Shown: in pieces, positions 13,572-19,285 of the stretch
How positions within the stretch are numbered: position 1 is the stretch's first letter
Layout of the letters: each line of letters begins with the position of its first letter
Assembly: GCA_022785155.1 (NCBI GenBank)
Contig: JALFRH010000214.1
Location: 1 to 19,285 of the forward strand
DNA length: 19,285 nucleotides
Direction of reading: 5' to 3'
From: Spirochaetales bacterium
GTDB lineage: Bacteria; Spirochaetota; Spirochaetia; Sphaerochaetales; Sphaerochaetaceae
Translations under genes and position numbers: made by a program
The notes under the pieces: model-generated
What the model was told of the DNA's origin: nothing
The model's input: only the letters and a program-made list of their open reading frames with translations
Database searches by the model: none

Positions 13572-15245
13572 TTGTCTGTATTAAAGAAAGTCTTGGATTT
13601 CATTCTCGATCTTTTGATCTTAGGGCTCTCAGCCTTCTTGGCTTCCCTTGCTTTCCCCTCCAAATATATCGAAGACGGGATTCCATTCCTGGCATTTTTC
13701 TATCTCATACCTGTTTTTTACGTTATTTGGAGAAGCAAGTGGAGCACTGTATGGCTCTACGGTGCCTTCTATGGTTTTCTGTTCTATCTCTTCTACAACT
13801 ATTGGCTGGAGACTTTCCATCCTCTGGCAATCTTGATCGCACCTATTCTTGAATCTGTGCAGTATGCCCTGCTTTTCATGTGCCTAAGGCTTTCAAAGAC
13901 GCTTTTGAAGCGTCATTACAGCCTCTTGGGCTCACTGTTGTACTTGGCATACCTATACCTGACACAGCAGGGATTCCTTGCCTATCCCTATGGAAACATA
14001 GCCACAGCTTTGGATCCCTATACCTCACTGATCCAAATTGTAAGTGTCACAGGAATCTGGGGGCTGGATCTTGTGGTAGTCCTTCCTCAGGTCATAGTCT
14101 CAGAGTGTCTATATGAAAAGGAATGGAAAGAAAACAAGTGGGACTTTCTTGTTTCCCTTCTCATTCTCTCACTTACATGGATAGGCGGTTATTTTGTAAA
14201 AAGGAAGTGGGAGGAAAAGACTCCTGACAGAGTAATGAGGATAGCCGCCATACAACACTCTGCAGATACCTGGAAGGGTGGATACAGCACATACAAGGAG
14301 AACTTTGAGAATCTGAAGAGACTTACCATGGAGGCCATGGAAGAGAAGCCTGATATGGTTGTCTGGTCTGAAACAGCCTTCGTCCCCTCTGTAGCCTGGC
14401 ATAGCGCATATCCCAATAGTGTATACACGTCAAAGCTCTGCAATGATTTTGTCTCCTTCGGATCCAACTTGGGGGTTCCCCTTGTTACAGGAAACCCTGA
14501 GGGAGTTATAAAAGATAAGGAGCTGGCTCCTATCCTTGAAAGCGGCGAGTGGAACTGGAAGACATATAATACAGTCATCCTTTTCTCTGAGGGTGGAATA
14601 AAAGGAACCTATAGAAAACAACATCTGGTGCCGTTTACCGAGTATTTCCCCTATGAAAAGGAGCTTCCTTGGCTCTATAACCTTCTACTTGCCAACGACT
14701 ACAAGTGGTGGGAAACAGGGGAGGAGGCCACAGTCTTCGAGTATGATGGAGTGAAGTTCTCCACCCCAATATGTTTTGAAGATACCTTCGGATATCTGAA
14801 TGCAGAGTTCGTCTCCAAGGGAGCCCAAATGCTCCTTAATCTCTCCAACGATTTCTGGTCCATGTCCGTACAGGCAGAGAAGCAGCACTATCAGCTGGCT
14901 GTGTTCAGGGCAGTGGAGAACAGAGTTCCATTGGTGAGAAGCACCAATAGCGGCATGACATGCCTTGTGCTTCCCGACGGGTCTACAGAGGGTGTGCTGG
15001 ATACTTTCGTCCAGGCCTGGGGAATATATGAAGTTCCCATCTATAGTGACAATGGACCTACATTCTATACAAGGCATCCTGACCTTGTGGGCAAACTCTA
15101 TGTGGTGGCGGCTGTTGCTGCAGTAGGAGTATTGATAATCTGCAATATGTCAAAGGTGGCCAATGAAAAGAGAAGAAAGAGACAGGAGGAAGAAGAAAGA
15201 CTCTCCAAGCTCTTTGTCTCCATGGATGAAAAGGTTGAGTGTTAA
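13572..15245 (+). CDS. lnt: Apolipoprotein N-acyltransferase
   Basis: Lnt adds the third acyl chain to lipoproteins at the inner membrane, the last step of lipoprotein maturation in diderms. The 557-residue product has membrane helices over about the first 215 residues, a periplasmic nitrilase-like domain, and a final helix (YVVAAVAAVGVLIICNM). The catalytic triad is visible as Glu in VVWSETAF, Lys in YRKQHLVPFTEYFP and Cys in PICFEDTF. The C-terminal cytosolic tail is very charged (EKRRKRQEEEER). The start is TTG 13572 with GGGAGG 8 bases upstream. It is followed by yqeC after only 9 bases, so this housekeeping gene seems to head the selenium-molybdenum maturation pair. Confidence 0.95.
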   Translation: MSVLKKVLDFILDLLILGLSAFLASLAFPSKYIEDGIPFLAFFYLIPVFYVIWRSKWSTVWLYGAFYGFLFYLFYNYWLETFHPLAILIAPILESVQYALLFMCLRLSKTLLKRHYSLLGSLLYLAYLYLTQQGFLAYPYGNIATALDPYTSLIQIVSVTGIWGLDLVVVLPQVIVSECLYEKEWKENKWDFLVSLLILSLTWIGGYFVKRKWEEKTPDRVMRIAAIQHSADTWKGGYSTYKENFENLKRLTMEAMEEKPDMVVWSETAFVPSVAWHSAYPNSVYTSKLCNDFVSFGSNLGVPLVTGNPEGVIKDKELAPILESGEWNWKTYNTVILFSEGGIKGTYRKQHLVPFTEYFPYEKELPWLYNLLLANDYKWWETGEEATVFEYDGVKFSTPICFEDTFGYLNAEFVSKGAQMLLNLSNDFWSMSVQAEKQHYQLAVFRAVENRVPLVRSTNSGMTCLVLPDGSTEGVLDTFVQAWGIYEVPIYSDNGPTFYTRHPDLVGKLYVVAAVAAVGVLIICNMSKVANEKRRKRQEEEERLSKLFVSMDEKVEC

Positions 15246-15254
15246 GGGCCATAA

Positions 15255-15989
15255 ATGATAAAATCGGCCATGGCTGAAAAACTATGGTCGAAGCTTGAAA
15301 AGACTCTTGTCAATAACGGGAAAGCTTTTATCAGCGTAACGGGAGGCGGCGGAAAGACCACCTTCCTTGTCTCTTTTTCCTCTTATCTTAAGAGCTTGGG
15401 ATACTCTGTGCTCATTACTACAAGCACCAAGCTGGCTTCTCCCTTTTCCTTCGATTACAAGGTGGATGGAATCTTTCTTTCTCCTTCCATCATCAACTAC
15501 TGGCCAAAAAAAGGGGAAAGCGTATTCTATGGCAGCTACAATGAGGCCCTGGGTAAGACTACAGCGCCTCCTTCTTCCATGGTTTCTCTTCTTTATGATA
15601 GATATGACGTAGTCATAGTGGAGGCGGACGGTTCACGAAGGCTTCCCTTGAAAATACACACACAAAGGGACCCTGTAATATGGAAGCCCACTACAGCCAT
15701 CGTAGCTGTCTCCGGTCTTTGGGCCTATGGAAAACCAATAAAACAAAGTGTATTTGGTCCTGAAGAAAAGAGTGGTCTTGTAGATAAAAGCTACTATGAA
15801 TACCTGATAGGGGAGCCTGAAGGCATGGCCAAGGGGATGGGCCCCCATACTGACAATGTCTTCCTCTTCAATGGAGGAGATGTAGTTGAGGAAAGGGTAA
15901 GAAAAGAAATGAAGACTCTTTCTTTACCCTATTCTTCCTTTGGTTTTATAGTTTCTATGAATAAGGATGAAATATATGAGACTCTTTGA
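15255..15989 (+). CDS. yqeC: Selenium-dependent hydroxylase accessory protein YqeC
   Basis: YqeC is a conserved putative P-loop protein found with YqeB and an SelD in organisms that make selenium-dependent molybdenum hydroxylases. The 244-residue product has a P-loop TGGGGKTT at residues 29-36 and the family motif VIVEADGSRRLPLK near the middle. Its exact biochemical step is not known; selenium insertion at the molybdenum centre is the proposed role. ATG 15255 follows AAGGG with 6 bases spacing. The end overlaps the next gene, so the pair is translationally linked. Confidence 0.9.
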   Translation: MIKSAMAEKLWSKLEKTLVNNGKAFISVTGGGGKTTFLVSFSSYLKSLGYSVLITTSTKLASPFSFDYKVDGIFLSPSIINYWPKKGESVFYGSYNEALGKTTAPPSSMVSLLYDRYDVVIVEADGSRRLPLKIHTQRDPVIWKPTTAIVAVSGLWAYGKPIKQSVFGPEEKSGLVDKSYYEYLIGEPEGMAKGMGPHTDNVFLFNGGDVVEERVRKEMKTLSLPYSSFGFIVSMNKDEIYETL

Positions 15990-17493
15990 GGCCTGCAATA
16001 GGTGGGAGGAGACGAATACTCCCTTCGCTTTTGTAACAATCATTTCCTCTACCGGTACTGTAAGCAGAAGGGATGGGAGAATGGCGGTTTCAAAAAGCGG
16101 CGAATGCCTGGGGACCATAGGTGGCGGAGCCCATGAGGCGGAGGCCAAGTCTTTGGCTCTTTCTGCTCTCAAAAATGGAAAAAATGTGATAAAAAATATA
16201 AAGGTCAGAGATAAAGGAGAGATAAGCGTTATGATAGACATTCCTGTAAAAGACAGATCTGTGATTATTCTTGGTGCCGGTCATGTAGGAAAAGCATTAT
16301 ACGATATATTCCACTATCTCAAATGGCATGTAACTGTAATAGATCCAAGGAAGGAGCTTAATACGGAAGAGTCTTTTCCCTATGGAGAAAGAGTCGTCTC
16401 AGACTACAGACCATCCTTGGGTAAAGTCACTCTTGACGATAACACTGCCATTATTTCCACTGTTCCTGAAATCAACGAAGATATTCTGCCCCTTGCCTTA
16501 CATAGCAGAGTCTTCTACATAGGATTGTTATCTTCAAGAAAGAGGGTCTGGAGCAATGACGTAAGGGTCTTCAGCCCCATGGGTGTGGATTTGGGGGAGG
16601 AGACACCTGAAGAGATTGCCTTGTCCACTTCTTCGGAGGTGCTTGCCCGTTTCAATCATAGACACCTTCTTCCCCATTCCGAGTGGAGAAGAAGACTTGT
16701 AGTCGTAAGGGGCGCCGGGGACCTGGCTACAGGAACCATCATCAGACTTCATAATGCAGGATACCATTGTATCGCCCTTGAAATACCAAATCCTACTGTA
16801 ATCAGACGTACTGTCTCCTTTGCAGACGTAGTCTATGAAGGGACAAAGACCGTAGAGGGTGTGGAGTGTAGGCTGGCTAAGGATATTGACGATGCTTTGG
16901 ATATCATCAATAAAGGCTCTGTGCCTCTTATTGTGGATCCAAAGGGAGAGACCATAGAGAAACTGAAGCCTGGAATAGTTGTCGATGCCATCATCGCCAA
17001 GAAGAATCTTGGAACCAGGGTAGGTATGGCTCCCTTTGTAGTAGCCATGGGGCCAGGTTTCACTGCAGGAGTGGATGCAGACGTAGTGATCGAGACTATG
17101 CGTGGCCATAACCTTGGACGTTTGATCTATGAAGGAAGGGCTATGGAGAATACCGGAACCCCGGGACTAATTGGAGGAAAGGGAAAGGAGAGGGTCATCC
17201 ATTCCTCAAAAAGCGGAGTCTTCAAAGGCAACAGGGAAATCGGGGATATTGTGGAGGAAGGTGATATAATAGGTTATGTGGACGACGAGCCTCAGTGCAC
17301 CACCATCTCTGGGCGTCTCAGAGGCCTCCTGCATGATGGTCTTACAGTTCCAGAGCACTTCAAAATCGCTGACGTGGATCCTAGGGGGGAGGAGACTGAC
17401 CACACTACTGTCAGTGACAAGGCCAGAGCCTTGGGCGGGGCGGTCCTGGAGGCCATAGATAACGCCCTATCAGGTATTTCCTTTGTCCATTGA
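15976..17493 (+). CDS. yqeB: XdhC-YqeB: selenium-dependent molybdenum hydroxylase maturation protein
   Basis: Two parts are visible in 505 residues. Residues 1-~235 resemble XdhC, the chaperone that loads sulfurated molybdenum cofactor onto xanthine dehydrogenase: TIGGGAHEAEA near 47-57, the Rossmann strand VIILGAGHVGKAL (96-108) and YIGLLSSRKR (181-190). Residues ~240-505 are the YqeB domain: VVVRGAGDLATGTIIRLHNAGY (242-263), VAMGPGFTAGVDADVVIETMRGHNLGR and a lipoyl-like segment near 410-450. In YqeB-bearing organisms this domain tracks with selenium-dependent hydroxylases. I chose ATG 15976 since AAGGA lies 8 bases upstream; ATG 15967 would be immediately next to it. It overlaps yqeC by 14 bases. 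The E. coli YqeB also seems to be a long two-domain protein, so the joined form is probably normal for one branch. Confidence 0.9.
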   Translation: MRLFEACNRWEETNTPFAFVTIISSTGTVSRRDGRMAVSKSGECLGTIGGGAHEAEAKSLALSALKNGKNVIKNIKVRDKGEISVMIDIPVKDRSVIILGAGHVGKALYDIFHYLKWHVTVIDPRKELNTEESFPYGERVVSDYRPSLGKVTLDDNTAIISTVPEINEDILPLALHSRVFYIGLLSSRKRVWSNDVRVFSPMGVDLGEETPEEIALSTSSEVLARFNHRHLLPHSEWRRRLVVVRGAGDLATGTIIRLHNAGYHCIALEIPNPTVIRRTVSFADVVYEGTKTVEGVECRLAKDIDDALDIINKGSVPLIVDPKGETIEKLKPGIVVDAIIAKKNLGTRVGMAPFVVAMGPGFTAGVDADVVIETMRGHNLGRLIYEGRAMENTGTPGLIGGKGKERVIHSSKSGVFKGNREIGDIVEEGDIIGYVDDEPQCTTISGRLRGLLHDGLTVPEHFKIADVDPRGEETDHTTVSDKARALGGAVLEAIDNALSGISFVH

Positions 17494-17507
17494 CGGGTGT
17501 AACAGAG

Positions 17508-17532
17508 GCTCCTGGATAAAACCGGGAGCTTT
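17508..17532 (+). terminator. Terminator after yqeB
   Basis: GCTCCTGG (17508-17515) pairs with CCGGGAGC (17522-17529, one G-U pair) around a 6-base loop, followed by TTTAT. The stem is strong and the T-tract is short. Confidence 0.65.
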
Positions 17533-17618
17533 ATAAATGAAACTTTTGGCTTCCTTTTATCCACAAAAAGCCACTAAAAAACCAAAATAAGTGTAACAAA
17601 GGAAATAATTAGGTGATG

Positions 17619-17644
17619 ATATATTTTTAAATGAAATATATAAT
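17619..17644. promoter_or_regulatory. Inverted repeat overlapping the -10 box of ROK copy 2
   Basis: Perfect arms ATATATTT (17619-17626) and AAATATAT (17634-17641) flank a 7-base spacer. TATAAT at 17639-17644 overlaps the right arm. The layout of ATTT and AAAT arms around about 7 bases recalls operators of Mlc/NagC-type ROK proteins, so autorepression is likely. The -35 box is weak. Confidence 0.55.
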
Positions 17645-17684
17645 TTCTTTGTCAACACATAAATTTTCCCAAAGGATATAGTAA

Positions 17685-18905
17685 ATGGACAACTCCATAG
17701 GAAACAACCTTCCCAGAGTAAAAATACAGAATCAGTTTTCCATAAAGGAAATGGTCTATATGTTTGGTCCTATTTCCAGAATAGAGGTTGCAGAGAGATT
17801 AGGTCTTACTCTCCCTACCATTACCACAAGTGTGAGTTCTATGATCAAAAAGGGGCTCTTTAAGGAAGTGGAGCAGGAGTATGTAACCAAGAGCCTTGGA
17901 AGAAGAACCATGCTTGTGGACATAAATGAAAACTATAAAAAGGTCATGGGAGTTGAAATAAGGGGTAGTGTCCGCTATGTAGTCATTGTTGATTTCAGAG
18001 GAAATGTAATAGCCTCTGCAAAGGATGAAACACCCTTTACAGAGTACAAAGCAGCCATGGAGAGTGCTGCTTCCCTGTCCATGTCTCTTCTAGAAAACTC
18101 AAGTATGACCTGGGATGATTTATGTGGAGTGGGGTTGACTGTACCTGGCATCATAGACAAGGAAGAGGGGAAACTTGTAATACACCCAGGATATAAATGG
18201 AAAGACAAGAGCATCAAAGATGACTTTGCCTCCATCACAGGTTATAAAGGCCCCATAAGTGTTGAAAACAATACCATTGCAAGGGCTTTTGCATATGCAA
18301 TGTTTGAAAAACAGGAATTGGGGGACTCTGATTCCATGGCTTATATGTTTATTGCAACTGGAATCGGCTGTCCCTTTCTGAACACAATTAGATCCCATTT
18401 CGGAAGCGTGGCCGGAGACGGAGAAGCAGGCCATATGATAGTGGAGATAGATGGAGAGCAGTGCGTCTGTGGAAACAGAGGCTGTCTTGAAGCCTACTCC
18501 AGCGAAGGGAAGTTGTTGGAAAAAGCCATGGAAGTCATGGAGGCTTCTCCGTATTTGTCTTCCATATACAAAAAGAAAAACACCTTTGATGTAACGGATC
18601 TGATGGATGCGGCGGATAATGGAGACCAGGAGATCAAGAAGATACTTGTAAAGGCCACCAGATATCTTGGGCTGGCAATAGCCAATATTGAAAACTTCGT
18701 CAAACCTGACTCCATGGTCATTGAAGGTAAGCTCTTTTGTAAGGAAGAGTATAGAAGAATACTAATAGAAATTGTCCATAAGAATGTATATAGAGGAACA
18801 TTCCAGGAGCTTAAGCTGCTATTTAAAGAATCCCAGGAGCTCAGCGGTGCCATAGGAGCCTCTGCAATCGCCATTAAGAGCAGTCTGGAATCATTTTTGG
18901 ACTAA
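17685..18905 (+). CDS. ROK-family transcriptional repressor, copy 2
   Basis: This 406-residue paralogue of the ROK gene at 12284 aligns with it without gaps over the first ~270 residues. The winged helix (GPISRIEVAERLGLTLPTIT) is at about 28-47 and the zinc residues fall at the same numbers (H250; C260, C262 and C267 in CVCGNRGC). The Asp of the kinase ND motif is again Asn (ENNT, 195-196) and the phosphate loop is changed (MGVEIRGSVR), so a regulator is expected. The start has AAAGGA 8 bases upstream. It has its own promoter region with an inverted repeat, and precedes a possible glucose-6-phosphate isomerase gene, which would suit control by a sugar phosphate; the effector is unknown. Confidence 0.92.
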   Translation: MDNSIGNNLPRVKIQNQFSIKEMVYMFGPISRIEVAERLGLTLPTITTSVSSMIKKGLFKEVEQEYVTKSLGRRTMLVDINENYKKVMGVEIRGSVRYVVIVDFRGNVIASAKDETPFTEYKAAMESAASLSMSLLENSSMTWDDLCGVGLTVPGIIDKEEGKLVIHPGYKWKDKSIKDDFASITGYKGPISVENNTIARAFAYAMFEKQELGDSDSMAYMFIATGIGCPFLNTIRSHFGSVAGDGEAGHMIVEIDGEQCVCGNRGCLEAYSSEGKLLEKAMEVMEASPYLSSIYKKKNTFDVTDLMDAADNGDQEIKKILVKATRYLGLAIANIENFVKPDSMVIEGKLFCKEEYRRILIEIVHKNVYRGTFQELKLLFKESQELSGAIGASAIAIKSSLESFLD

Positions 18906-19057
18906 TCTGGTTTATATATAGCCGCCTTCTCTCTGTAAATCTTTGGTTTTCAGGAACAAGATGAAGATTCTTCTCTACTTTGAACTTTCTTTCCTCTTTT
19001 TTTGGTTTTCAAAAAAGATAAAAGAGTTGCAATCATGAATAATTAATGTATCCTTTT

Positions 19058-19072
19058 ATTAAATTATTTAAT
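19058..19072. promoter_or_regulatory. AT-rich palindrome before the last gene
   Basis: ATTAAAT-T-ATTTAAT is a perfect inverted repeat 21 bases before the start of the final gene. A weak promoter (TTGCAA at 19027, TATCCT at 19049) lies just upstream. In such AT-rich DNA a chance palindrome is possible. Confidence 0.3.
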
Positions 19073-19093
19073 TAATGACAAAGGGTTATTTAT

Positions 19094-19285
19094 ATGATGG
19101 ATATCGGCTTTGGATACCTTGACGGCAGCTCTTTGATCAAAGAAGAAGAGTATAGGGATAACCTTGAGAAGAATCTTCCTTCTTTGGAAAAAGCCTTGAA
19201 GGGGGAGGAGAAATACAAGAGTGTACTGGGATGGCACAAGGTTTCTCTTTGGGCAGGCGATGAGTGGCTCGAAAAATATGAAAAG
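19094..19285 (+). CDS. 5' end of a gene, possibly glucose-6-phosphate isomerase, cut by the window
   Basis: Only 64 codons are visible and the frame stays open to the edge. ATG 19094 (or the next codon, 19097) follows AAGGG by 8 bases. The segment VLGWHKVSLWAGDEWLEKYEK recalls the LGW-x-D-L-P region that opens the conserved part of bacterial glucose-6-phosphate isomerases, and the preceding helical charged stretch has the right length. The match is short and I cannot exclude another family. A gene of sugar metabolism directly after a ROK regulator would be sensible. Confidence 0.5.
   Translation, partial: MMDIGFGYLDGSSLIKEEEYRDNLEKNLPSLEKALKGEEKYKSVLGWHKVSLWAGDEWLEKYEK

Noticed and set aside
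18906..19057. Terminator between ROK copy 2 and the last gene
   Set aside because: Only an A-T hairpin (T-rich and A-rich runs near 18999-19020) is present; without a G-C stem I do not call it.
1..19285. Mobile elements, CRISPR arrays, tRNA or rRNA genes
   Set aside because: No transposase or integrase motif, no spaced repeat array and no cloverleaf or rRNA-like stretch was seen when reading both strands.

Overview
The window looks like chromosome of an anaerobic, diderm bacterium. An apolipoprotein N-acyltransferase (lnt) implies an outer membrane with triacylated lipoproteins. Arginine is mostly AGA/AGG, base composition is moderate, and three genes appear to start with TTG. My best guess is a spirochaete (Sphaerochaetaceae or Treponema-like), but that is an impression from gene content and codon use, not a proof. 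I see no transposase, phage gene, CRISPR array, tRNA or rRNA. No gene-free stretch exceeds 300 bases.

Layout. Bases 2-2900 (+): the 3' part of selD, a small HAD-type 5'-nucleotidase, and the carbamoyltransferase-like ygeW. Bases 3180-4464 (+): a membrane SPFH/band-7 protein and a 77-residue unknown. These converge on ftsH (6382-4571, -), which has its own promoter with an inverted repeat over the -35 box. Bases 7654-6648 (-): a one-domain ModE-like regulator overlapping a SAM methyltransferase gene. Bases 7773-10515 (+), divergent from it: a BtuC/FecCD-type permease, an ABC ATPase fused to a Nudix hydrolase, and a GNAT acetyltransferase. Bases 12172-10534 (-): a frameshifted TetR-type regulator and a CDF exporter with Mn-type metal-site residues. 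Bases 12284-19285 (+): a ROK repressor, lnt, yqeC, yqeB with an XdhC-like N-terminal half, a second ROK repressor, and the start of what may be glucose-6-phosphate isomerase.

How it fits together. selD makes selenophosphate; yqeB and yqeC are maturation genes for selenium-dependent molybdenum hydroxylases (SDMH); ygeW belongs to the same purine-catabolism neighbourhood in E. coli. A ModE-like regulator beside a BtuCD-type importer suggests molybdate or tungstate supply. Four separate loci in 19 kb therefore point to one trait: building labile-selenium molybdenum hydroxylases, probably for purine use. The hydroxylase subunits themselves are not in the window and may lie upstream of selD.

The most unusual items are the ABC ATPase-Nudix fusion, the ModE-like protein with an 18-bp perfect inverted repeat in its divergent promoter, the TetR gene broken by what looks like a CT duplication, and the pair of ROK paralogues, one with an inverted repeat over its own -10 box.
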